From: JAKFWF01 sp031374115
GTDB lineage: Bacteria > Pseudomonadota > Alphaproteobacteria > Rhizobiales > Hyphomicrobiaceae
Assembly (NCBI GenBank): GCA_031374115.1
Contig: JANMNO010000026.1
Span: 1-15,065, forward strand
Direction of reading: 5' to 3'
Length of the DNA: 15,065 bases
In this document: positions 1 to 6,331 of the stretch, in pieces
Numbering within the stretch: the stretch's first letter is position 1
How the letters are laid out: the number at the start of each line of letters is the position of its first letter
Position numbers and translations under genes: made by a program
Notes under the pieces: model-generated
The model's database searches: none
Told to the model about the DNA's origin: nothing
What the model saw: the letters and a program-made list of their open reading frames with translations, nothing else

Positions 1-261
1 GAGAACTATTACGACGACCTCGAAGCCAAGACCGATCTATCCGTCGAAGAGCTGGCCCGGCTGAAAGCGCATAACATCCTTTACGAGCGGGACGGAGCAG
101 GCGAATTCCTTCAGGTCTATACGCGCACATTCGAGGAACGATTTTTCTTCGAGATTGTCGAGCGGCGCGGCGGTTATACTGGCTTTGGCGCCACCAACGC
201 GCAAATCCGGCTGACCGCGCAGGCGCGCCAGGCGAGGCATCCCGCCATGCCCAGAACCTAA
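1..261 (+). CDS. C-terminal end of a 3-dehydroshikimate dehydratase / HPPD-like fusion (QuiC type), partial
   Basis: Only the last 86 residues are in the window; the start lies upstream and the stop is TAA at 259-261. The visible part matches the C-terminal end of the 4-hydroxyphenylpyruvate dioxygenase (VOC) fold. It has an LQVYTRTFEERFFFEIVERR strand pair followed by GGYTGFGATN. The Glu in FFEIVER (visible residue 51) aligns with the third metal ligand of HPPD. The ending NAQIRLTAQAR and the position directly before pcaC-pcaH-pcaG fit the bacterial fusions of a sugar-phosphate-isomerase-like TIM barrel to an HPPD-like domain. In those proteins the barrel dehydrates 3-dehydroshikimate to protocatechuate, the substrate of the downstream enzymes. 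A stand-alone HPPD of tyrosine breakdown is the alternative. The barrel half is not visible, so the fusion is inferred from the tail and the neighbours. Confidence 0.75.
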   Translation, partial: ENYYDDLEAKTDLSVEELARLKAHNILYERDGAGEFLQVYTRTFEERFFFEIVERRGGYTGFGATNAQIRLTAQARQARHPAMPRT

Positions 262-284
262 GGTGTAGAGCTTGAGGTGCAGTG

Positions 285-686
285 ATGACGTCCGATGATC
301 GCTTCAAGGCCGGGATGAACGTACGCCGGGCGGTGCTTGGCGACGCTCATGTCGAGCGGGCCGAGCAGCGCAAGACCGCGCTTGACGCCGACTTCCAGCA
401 ATTCATCACCGAGGGCGCGTGGGGCTCGGTCTGGACCCGGCCCGGCCTCGACCGGCCAGTGCGATCGCTCTTGACGCTCGTTATACTGGCGAGCCTCGGG
501 CACTGGGAAGAATTCCAGATGCATGTCCGCGCCGCCCGCAATACCGGCGCCACACCCGATGCGATCAAGGAAGCCTTGTTCCACGTCGCGATCTATGCCG
601 GCGTTCCCGCCGCTAACCGGGCATTCGCGATTTTGAAGGAGACGGTTGCCGAGACCGCCGCAACGATTGATCAGGGAGGGCATTGA
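285..686 (+). CDS. pcaC: 4-carboxymuconolactone decarboxylase PcaC
   Basis: This is a cytoplasmic enzyme of the protocatechuate branch of the beta-ketoadipate pathway. It decarboxylates gamma-carboxymuconolactone to beta-ketoadipate enol-lactone. The 133-residue product is the usual length for stand-alone PcaC. It carries the family signatures from end to end: RRAVLGDAHVERA near the N-terminus, ITEGAWGSVWTRPGLDR in the middle, RSLLTLVILASLG, then HVRAARNTGATPDAIKEAL and IYAGVPAANRAF. The ATG at 285 is chosen over the in-frame GTG at 282 because GAGG at 274-277 lies 7 bases before the ATG and only 4 before the GTG. The gene begins 23 bases after the stop of the upstream dehydratase-like gene. 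Its TGA overlaps the pcaH ATG by one base (TGATG), which points to one operon and translational coupling. Confidence 0.95.
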   Translation: MTSDDRFKAGMNVRRAVLGDAHVERAEQRKTALDADFQQFITEGAWGSVWTRPGLDRPVRSLLTLVILASLGHWEEFQMHVRAARNTGATPDAIKEALFHVAIYAGVPAANRAFAILKETVAETAATIDQGGH

Positions 687-1390
687 TGAGCATCGCCAGC
701 ACCAAGCCGCGCGACTGGACGACCCAGCCCAAGCTGATCGAGCCCGACTATAAATCGACCCTGCTGCGTGGACCAACCAAACCACTGATCCCCGTGCCGC
801 AAACATTGTCGGAACTGACCGGCCCCGTGTACGGCCACGACACGATGCAGCCTAATGACGCCGACCTGACCCGGAACGGCCGCCGCAGCGGCGAACCGCT
901 TGGTGAGCGCATCATCGTTACCGGCCGCTTGCTGGACGAGGATGGCCGCGGCGTGCCGAATTCGCTGGTCGAAGTATGGCAGGCCAACGCCTGCGGTCGT
1001 TATGTCCACGTCGACGTTCACGACGCGCCGCTCGATCCGAACTTCATCGGCGGCGGCCGTTGTGTCACCGATGCCGAAGGCCGTTACCGCTTCATGACGA
1101 TCAAGCCCGGCGCCTATCCGTGGGGCAATCATCACAATGCCTGGCGGCCGCAGCACATCCACTTCTCCGTTTTCGGCCCGAGCTTTTTGACCCGGCTGGT
1201 GACACAAATGTATTTCCCCGGCGACCCGCTGCTCGACTACGACCCGATCTTCAAAAGCGCACCGGAAAAATCCCGTCCCCTGATGATGTCTAAATTCCGC
1301 ATGGACCTGACCGAGCCGGAGTATGCGCTCGCCTATGAGTACGACATCGTTTTGCGCGGACGCAACGAGACACCGCCCGATGACGACTGA
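686..1390 (+). CDS. pcaH: Protocatechuate 3,4-dioxygenase beta subunit PcaH
   Basis: This is the iron-bearing subunit of the intradiol dioxygenase that cleaves protocatechuate between the two hydroxyl-bearing carbons to give beta-carboxy-cis,cis-muconate. The product has 234 residues, close to the Pseudomonas enzyme. All four non-haem Fe(III) ligands can be placed by comparison with the Pseudomonas putida subunit: Tyr106 in ACGRY, Tyr144 in GAYPW, and His157 and His159 in RPQHIHF. The N-terminal PDYKSTLLRGP and the GERIIVTGRLLDEDGRGVPN strand region are typical of PcaH and not of PcaG. The ATG at 686 is preferred to the TTG at 683 because GGGAGGG at 674-680 is well placed for it. The start overlaps the pcaC stop, and pcaG follows 13 bases after the TGA at 1388-1390, so the two subunits should be made together. 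Confidence 0.97.
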   Translation: MSIASTKPRDWTTQPKLIEPDYKSTLLRGPTKPLIPVPQTLSELTGPVYGHDTMQPNDADLTRNGRRSGEPLGERIIVTGRLLDEDGRGVPNSLVEVWQANACGRYVHVDVHDAPLDPNFIGGGRCVTDAEGRYRFMTIKPGAYPWGNHHNAWRPQHIHFSVFGPSFLTRLVTQMYFPGDPLLDYDPIFKSAPEKSRPLMMSKFRMDLTEPEYALAYEYDIVLRGRNETPPDDD

Positions 1391-1403
1391 TGAGAGATCC
1401 CGC

Positions 1404-1994
1404 ATGAGCCTGAAGCAGACGCCGTCGCAAACCGTCGGCCCCTATTTCGCCTATGGCCTGGCGCCTACTCAATACGGCTATCCGCTGCGCTCGATCGCGG
1501 GCGGCCAACTCGTCGGCGGCGATACCGAAGGCGAGCGCATCCGCATCGAAGGCCGCGTGTTGGACGGCAACGGCGTCGCGGTATTCGACGCGCTGATCGA
1601 GGTCTGGCAAGCCGACGCGCAAGGCCGGTACTCGCACCCTGCCGATCCCCGCGGCTCCAACGCAAGCTTCAAGGGCTTCGGCCGCGTTGGCACCGGCACC
1701 GATCCCGAGCACCGGTTCGTGTTCGACACCGTGAAGCCGGGCCGGGTAGATGCAGCACAAGCCCCGCACATCAACGTCATCGTGATGATGCGTGGCGTGC
1801 TCAATCACCTCTTCACACGCATCTATTTCCCCGATGAGGCGGCCGCCAACGCCGCAGATCCGGTGTTGAACGCTGTCCCTGCCGACCGGCGTGACACACT
1901 GATTGCCAAGCGCGTCGAGACCAACGCCGGCATCATCTACCGCTTCGACATCCACATGCAAGGCGCGCACGAAACCGCTTTCCTCGATGCCTAG
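1404..1994 (+). CDS. pcaG: Protocatechuate 3,4-dioxygenase alpha subunit PcaG
   Basis: This is the non-metal subunit that pairs with PcaH to form the dioxygenase. The 196-residue product starts with TPSQTVGPYFAYGL, the alpha-subunit opening that helps frame the active site. It continues with RIEGRVLDGNG, ALIEVWQADAQGRY, VKPG and APHINVIVMMRGVLNHLFTR, and ends with RFDIHMQGAHETAFLDA. The HxH pair of the beta subunit is replaced by a single His in APHIN, as expected for PcaG. The ATG at 1404 is chosen because GAGAGA at 1392-1397 precedes it and because homologues start shortly before TPSQT. An in-frame ATG at 1380 would overlap pcaH by 11 bases and add eight residues. This is the last gene of the visible operon, and 96 bases separate it from the kinase gene. 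Confidence 0.96.
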   Translation: MSLKQTPSQTVGPYFAYGLAPTQYGYPLRSIAGGQLVGGDTEGERIRIEGRVLDGNGVAVFDALIEVWQADAQGRYSHPADPRGSNASFKGFGRVGTGTDPEHRFVFDTVKPGRVDAAQAPHINVIVMMRGVLNHLFTRIYFPDEAAANAADPVLNAVPADRRDTLIAKRVETNAGIIYRFDIHMQGAHETAFLDA

Positions 1995-2090
1995 GCAATG
2001 AGCGAGCAACGCGTTAACGTTATCCGGTCCGTTCTTGCAAGACTTCCGCGATCCCCGATAGTGTGACAATCGCAATTCGGGGACGACTGC

Positions 2091-4505
2091 ATGGAAGGAC
2101 ACGGCAAAATTACGGCCCCTTTTATCGGTGACAGGTTACGCGGCGGCCTGACGGCAGCATCGTCAGGAGCGGTGCAAGCTTTCAGTCGCCGGTCCCTGCG
2201 CCAACAGCTCGTCATTCTGGTTCTCGCTGCCACTTTGCCACTTTTGGCGGCATCCGCCTTGATGTTCAAGCGTCTGGTTGACAACGAGCGCTCGGCCGAT
2301 CTCCGAAGTCTCGTCGTCAATGCCCGGACCCTTGCAGCCTTGGTTGAAAATGAGATCGATACGCACGTCGCGATTTGCATGACGTTGACGAGATCGGCCG
2401 CGCTTCAAGCGGGTGATTTGGCCGCGTTCTCGCGTGAAGCGGCACAGGCGATCGAGTTCGTGCCGGGAAGCTGGATTTCGCTGTCGACGCCCGACGGCCA
2501 GATACTAGCCAGCACGCTGGCACCGGCTCGGACAGATTGGCCTCGACATTCGGCTCCCGGGGTCATCAAGCGCGGGTTTGAGACCCGGCGTCCGCAGGTC
2601 GGCGACATGATCTTTGGCAATGTGTCGAAACGCTGGACCGCCTTTGTGGAAGTACCGGTTTTCCGTAATGATACGCCGCTCTATTCGATATCGATCAGCC
2701 TTTCGCCCGACCGGTTTCACGCCATGCTGCGAAAACAATTCACGCGCGGGGAGTTGGTCGCAATCGTCGACCGCAACAAGAACTTCGTCGCCCGAATTCC
2801 TGACCATGAGGCAAGGGTCGGCACGCAATCCAGCGAAGGTTGGCGCGAAGCGATGGCGCGCACCGCGGAAGGCTCGACCAGAAACCAGACGGTCGAAGGA
2901 GACTGGAGCGTCACCGGATATGCGCCAACCGCGCACGGCTGGACAGCCGGCATCGCTCTGCTTGAAAGCGATCTCGCCGTGCCGCTGAGATCAATACTAT
3001 GGACCGGCCTCCTCGCGGCGGCGGTACTCACCTTGCTGAGCCTCGGAATGGCCGGCTTGATCGCTCGCCACGCCAGTAAGGGGATAACCGATCTCGCGGC
3101 TAATGCACGACGCTTGGGCCGGGCCGAACCAATCGTTCCACATCCAGCTCCTTTCGTCGAAGCGAAGACGATCACGGATGCGCTCGTCACGGCGCGGGAC
3201 GAGCTAGAGCGGCGTGCCGGGCTGCTGTCGGCTGCCAACTTAGAACTCGAAAGCAAGGTAGCGCTGCGCACCTCCGAACTGACGGCTGAAATACGCCGGC
3301 GCGAAGAAACGGAAACGACGTTGCGGCAAGCGCAGAAGATGGATGCCATTGGACAACTGACCGGTGGCATCGCGCACGATTTCAACAACATGCTGACGAT
3401 CATCATGGGCAACCTCGATACCGTAAAACGCCGGTTGTCGTCCCTCGATAGTGGCGCGACGCTCGAGAAACCCATCGAGGCTGCATTAGCTGGTTCGCGC
3501 AGTGCCGCAAAGCTGACCCATCGCCTGCTCGCATTCTCGCGGCAACAGCCGCTCGAGCCGGCCACGCTGAACCTCAACACGCTCGTCGCGGGATTATCGG
3601 ACATGCTGACGCGAACCGTCGGCGAGCACACTAAAATCGAAACGGTGTTGGGGGCGGGTTTGTGGCCTGTCTTTGCCGATGCGAACCAACTCGAGAATTC
3701 CTTGCTCAACCTGGTGATCAACGCCCGTGATGCGATGCCCAATGGCGGCAAACTCACGATTGAAACCGGCAACGCTTATCTTGATGAAGCGTACGCCGCC
3801 CGGTTTGGAGATCTCAAGGCCGGTCAATACGCAGTGCTGATCGTCAGCGACACCGGCACCGGCATCGCTGCCAACCAGATCGATAAAGTCTTCGAGCCCT
3901 TCTTCACCACGAAGGCGATCGGCACCGGCACCGGCTTGGGGCTGGCGATGGTGCATGGCTTCGTCAGGCAGTCCGGTGGACACGCACGGATTTACAGCGA
4001 GATGGGACAAGGCACCGCGGTAAAGCTCTATCTGCCGCGATGCTTGAAGACGGGTGAGATGCCAGCTGCACCCCGCGGCAATGCTGCCGCGGTTGAGGTG
4101 CCAAGCCGCGCCGTGGATGGCGAGACCGTCCTACTCGTCGAAGATGATGGTGGCGTTCTCGAATACAGCCGTGAAGCACTGGAAGACCTGGGCTACCGCG
4201 TACTGGCAGCTGACAACGGCGAAGCCGCGCTGGAACTATTGTCACGTACCGGGCGGATCGACCTTTTGTTCACCGACGTCGTGCTCGGTGGCAGTTTGTC
4301 CGGCCGGCAACTAGCAGATGAGATTGGCAAGTTGCGACCAACTTTGCCGGTCTTGTTCACAACCGGATACACGCGAAACGCTATCGTGCATGGTGGCATG
4401 CTCGACGCTGGCGTAAACCTGCTCGGTAAGCCCTACACCCAACGCGAGCTTGCGGTAAAGATCAGAACGGTGATGACCAACGCTCGGTCACAGCCAACCG
4501 GATAG
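2091..4505 (+). CDS. Hybrid sensor histidine kinase with extracytoplasmic sensor and C-terminal receiver
   Basis: This is an 804-residue inner-membrane kinase. Residues 38-60 form the first membrane helix. Residues 65-300 form a Cache-like periplasmic sensor, judged by its length and strand pattern (for example SWISLSTPDGQILAS). Residues 303-325 form the second helix. A linker and coiled coil follow at about 365-418. The kinase core shows an H-box GQLTGGIAHDFNNML with phospho-acceptor His429, an N-box NLVINARDAMPNGG (540-553), a G1 box DTGTGIA (587-593), an F-box FEPFFTTK (601-608) and a G2 box GTGLGLAM (613-620). A receiver domain (about 679-797) has acidic residues 684-686, phospho-acceptor Asp729 and Lys780. 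All key residues are present, so it should be active. GGGGA at 2079-2083 lies 7 bases before the ATG. No separate response regulator is in the window, so the phosphorelay partner and the ligand are unknown. It follows the pca genes on the same strand, which only weakly suggests an aromatic signal. Confidence 0.93.
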   Translation: MEGHGKITAPFIGDRLRGGLTAASSGAVQAFSRRSLRQQLVILVLAATLPLLAASALMFKRLVDNERSADLRSLVVNARTLAALVENEIDTHVAICMTLTRSAALQAGDLAAFSREAAQAIEFVPGSWISLSTPDGQILASTLAPARTDWPRHSAPGVIKRGFETRRPQVGDMIFGNVSKRWTAFVEVPVFRNDTPLYSISISLSPDRFHAMLRKQFTRGELVAIVDRNKNFVARIPDHEARVGTQSSEGWREAMARTAEGSTRNQTVEGDWSVTGYAPTAHGWTAGIALLESDLAVPLRSILWTGLLAAAVLTLLSLGMAGLIARHASKGITDLAANARRLGRAEPIVPHPAPFVEAKTITDALVTARDELERRAGLLSAANLELESKVALRTSELTAEIRRREETETTLRQAQKMDAIGQLTGGIAHDFNNMLTIIMGNLDTVKRRLSSLDSGATLEKPIEAALAGSRSAAKLTHRLLAFSRQQPLEPATLNLNTLVAGLSDMLTRTVGEHTKIETVLGAGLWPVFADANQLENSLLNLVINARDAMPNGGKLTIETGNAYLDEAYAARFGDLKAGQYAVLIVSDTGTGIAANQIDKVFEPFFTTKAIGTGTGLGLAMVHGFVRQSGGHARIYSEMGQGTAVKLYLPRCLKTGEMPAAPRGNAAAVEVPSRAVDGETVLLVEDDGGVLEYSREALEDLGYRVLAADNGEAALELLSRTGRIDLLFTDVVLGGSLSGRQLADEIGKLRPTLPVLFTTGYTRNAIVHGGMLDAGVNLLGKPYTQRELAVKIRTVMTNARSQPTG

Positions 4506-4520
4506 GCCATTGCCGAACCG

Positions 4521-4955
4521 TCAGTGCCGGGCAGCACGCTTTTTCTTGCGCGCCTTCATTTCCTTTTGCACGTGGGCCAAGTCGTCATCGACGAGAGGAG
4601 CGTACTTGTCTCGCAGACGCGAGAATTCCTGATGAATGTGTTCAAGCTCCTCGTCCGACATTTGGTCGAGGTTTACGAAGCCGGTTCGTGCGCCTTCGAC
4701 GCCTCGCAGAAGCTCGTCGAGCTTCAGTCCGACGATACGTGTATCGCGGTTCTGGCTGTTCTGGATCAGGAAGACCATCAGGAACGTGACGATCGTGGTA
4801 CCGGTGTTGATGAACAATTGCCAAGTGTCGGAATAGTGAAAGTATGGCCCGGTGATCGCCCATACCAAAACCGTCAGCGACGCAATCAGAAACGCCCAGT
4901 GAGTGCCCACCAACACGGCAGCACGTTCGGCCCCAATCCGAAACATTTCACGCAT
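4521..4955 (-). CDS. Low-affinity iron permease family small membrane protein
   Basis: The 144-residue product carries two hydrophobic segments typical of the family: AAVLVGTHWAFLIASLTVLVW (about 12-32) and WQLFINTGTTIVTFLMVFLI (about 44-63). These are followed by the signature IQNSQNRDTRIVGLKLDELLR. The C-terminal half is charged and helical and ends in a Lys/Arg-rich tail (KARKKKRAARH). Family members are named after yeast Fet4-like transport, but the bacterial proteins are short and their transport role is largely untested. The start is uncertain. The ATG at 4955 or the one at 4946 gives a length like that of homologues as I recall them. A weak GAGGG lies about 12 bases before 4955. An ATG at 4991, preceded by GGGAA, would add 12 residues. 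The frame stays open for nearly 600 bases further upstream, but that part runs through the repeat region and looks non-coding. The gene converges on the kinase gene, with 15 bases between the stops. Confidence 0.85.
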   Translation of the reverse strand: MREMFRIGAERAAVLVGTHWAFLIASLTVLVWAITGPYFHYSDTWQLFINTGTTIVTFLMVFLIQNSQNRDTRIVGLKLDELLRGVEGARTGFVNLDQMSDEELEHIHQEFSRLRDKYAPLVDDDLAHVQKEMKARKKKRAARH

Positions 4956-4996
4956 GGCAAAGAGCGACCCTCGGCGCCAATGGACGGTCATCGTTC

Positions 4997-5013
4997 CCGC
5001 CATATGATGGCGG
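4997..5013. promoter_or_regulatory. Perfect palindrome upstream of the iron-permease-like gene
   Basis: The sequence CCGCCAT-ATG-ATGGCGG has 7-base arms that are exact reverse complements around a 3-base centre. It lies 42 bases upstream of the chosen start of the minus-strand gene at 4955. It could be a binding site for a dimeric regulator or a short hairpin in the leader. It does not match the Fur or Irr/iron-box patterns I know, so no regulator is named. Confidence 0.3.
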
Positions 5014-5060
5014 TGGAAGCAGGCACGAGCGAACCTGTCTCCGAGGTGTACTGGACGAAT

Positions 5061-5212
5061 AACAGGGAATTTTCGCGGAATTCCGAATATTTTACGCGTC
5101 CATTTCGCTCGAACCGTCGTCTTTATGGGCGGTTCGCTAGAAGACTCCCGTGATGATAACAGGGAATTCAAACAACGTTTCAGGGAATTCACATGTCCCC
5201 ACCAGGGATTTT
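5061..5212 (+). repeat. Cluster of AACAGGGAATT-like direct repeats
   Basis: Related short units recur: AACAGGGAATT at 5061-5071, AACAGGGAATTC at 5158-5169, TCAGGGAATTC at 5180-5190, and a weaker CCAGGGATTTT at 5202-5212. The last three are spaced 21 and 22 bases apart, about two helix turns. A related GCGGAATTCC lies at 5075-5084. The first copy is about 97 bases before the second. I recall similar AGGGAATT-rich intergenic clusters in Bradyrhizobium genomes, where they create spurious frames full of NREF, but I cannot confirm that here. No function is known to me. Confidence 0.55.
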
Positions 5213-5569
5213 CTACCACACTTATCGGTCTGGGATTGTGCTCCGTCGTGAATGGACGGGCAGATTCTTCATTTCCTGCCCAAGGGGAGGGGTTAAGTCT
5301 CGGAGGAATTTCTGAGTCGATTGGGATCAAGACACTACCCAAGTTTCGTAACTCGTCATCCCGAATGCGGTCTCTGATTGCGAAAAAGGTCGAGGTGGTC
5401 CCGGCGGCGTTGTACATGGCTCCTGCGTATTTCTTGAATTGGACCGCAACTTGCATCGGCCGCTTTGACGAACTGTTAGATGTTTTGGGCTCATCATCTA
5501 TAGAAGCGGTGAGCCTCGAGGTTGGAAGGCCAGCTGCCCACACTTCTGGTGCTCAGATGGAATTTCACT

Positions 5570-6274
5570 ATGGCGCGCGCCGCACAAAAGTCTTCCAGTG
5601 ATTTACGGAACCGCCGCTCGATCGATCTGGAGACGATTGAGCAAAGTCAGCTGCAATCAACTGCACGGCCTGCCCAAATTGCAAATCTGGGCCAAGACGA
5701 TGATCCAAAGATAAGAGTGCTGCGCGCAAAGCGTCGTACAAGCACGCAGATAGATGCCGACCTTGTTTCTGCGAGCGGTTGCCAAGCAACAATTGTTTGC
5801 AATGTTTCACGATATGGCGCGGGCCTTGTCGGAATTCACGGCGTAAGGAAAAGCGAAATCGTCGCCCTTAGACTGCTCGGTGGTCAAATCATTCATGGGA
5901 ACGTGCGCTGGCATCGGGGAAACAGATGTGGCATCGCGTTTCTCGAGCCCTTGGCTGACAACTCGCAATTGATGATCGAAGCCGGCCTAACGTTATCAAG
6001 CGCGGTGCCGAAGATAGCAGTTCGTTTGCCCCAGTTGTTTCCCGCGCCTCATTCGATCAAGTCGGTCGCGGCATGGCTGCGCAGTATCTTGAAGGCGCCC
6101 CTGGCGATGAAATCTTTTCGAATGCTGAGAGCACTGTCTCCCGGTCTTCGATCACATTTGCATCGAAAATCGCCTGATCGCGCAATGCAACGGGCCTGTA
6201 GAGAGCAAGGCTTCGCTTGGCTGATTGATGAAGAAACCAACGCTTCGTCCAGACGACCGACCGAACTAGGTTAG
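5570..6274 (+). CDS. PilZ-like domain protein, probable cyclic-di-GMP receptor
   Basis: This 234-residue protein is probably cytoplasmic. Residues about 50-128 look like a PilZ domain. R52-A-K-R-R56 gives an RxxxR motif. N78-V-S-R-Y-G83 matches [D/N]xSxxG. The rest follows the PilZ strand pattern, with IIHGNVRWHRGNRCGIAF at 107-124. Residues 1-45 look disordered. Residues about 160-200 are basic and helical. The C-terminal end is ACREQGFAWLIDEE (209-222), which looks like a conserved short motif but is not one I can name. The ATG at 5570 is chosen because the PilZ part begins well after it and a weak GATGGAA precedes it; a start at 5522 would add 16 residues without a better site. The next gene on the same strand, 57 bases on, encodes a GGDEF-EAL enzyme, which supports a role in c-di-GMP signalling. 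Binding is inferred, since similar PilZ folds exist that do not bind the nucleotide. Confidence 0.7.
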   Translation: MARAAQKSSSDLRNRRSIDLETIEQSQLQSTARPAQIANLGQDDDPKIRVLRAKRRTSTQIDADLVSASGCQATIVCNVSRYGAGLVGIHGVRKSEIVALRLLGGQIIHGNVRWHRGNRCGIAFLEPLADNSQLMIEAGLTLSSAVPKIAVRLPQLFPAPHSIKSVAAWLRSILKAPLAMKSFRMLRALSPGLRSHLHRKSPDRAMQRACREQGFAWLIDEETNASSRRPTELG

Positions 6275-6331
6275 CGAAGACTTAAATGGCACCCCAACTC
6301 CGTTTCTTTCTGCTTGCAGTGGTTTCATCCA

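Larger units (their letters stand above)
4956..5569. other. Gene-free stretch with palindrome and repeat cluster
   Basis: This stretch of about 610 bases lies between the divergently transcribed iron-permease-like and PilZ-like genes. It holds the palindrome at 4997-5013 and the AGGGAATT-type repeats at 5061-5212, each listed separately. Open frames cross it on both strands (for example 5125-5601 on +). Their codons show no strong third-position GC preference, they contain the repeats, and they resemble no family I know. I see no tRNA, convincing promoter or recognisable transposase remnant in 5213-5569. Confidence 0.6.

Noticed and set aside
671..1405. Long antisense frame across pcaH, and similar ones across pcaG, the kinase and the GGDEF-EAL gene
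   Set aside because: These are shadows of GC-rich genes; the sense-strand genes carry clear family motifs.
4956..5543. N-terminal extension of the iron-permease-like frame (nearly 200 more codons)
   Set aside because: The family is about 140 residues; the extension crosses the palindrome and the repeats and resembles no domain.
5125..5601. Open frame of 158 codons on + between the repeat cluster and the PilZ-like gene
   Set aside because: It runs through the AGGGAATT repeats, overlaps the PilZ-like start, has no ribosome binding site or family resemblance, and its codon third positions are not GC-rich like the real genes.
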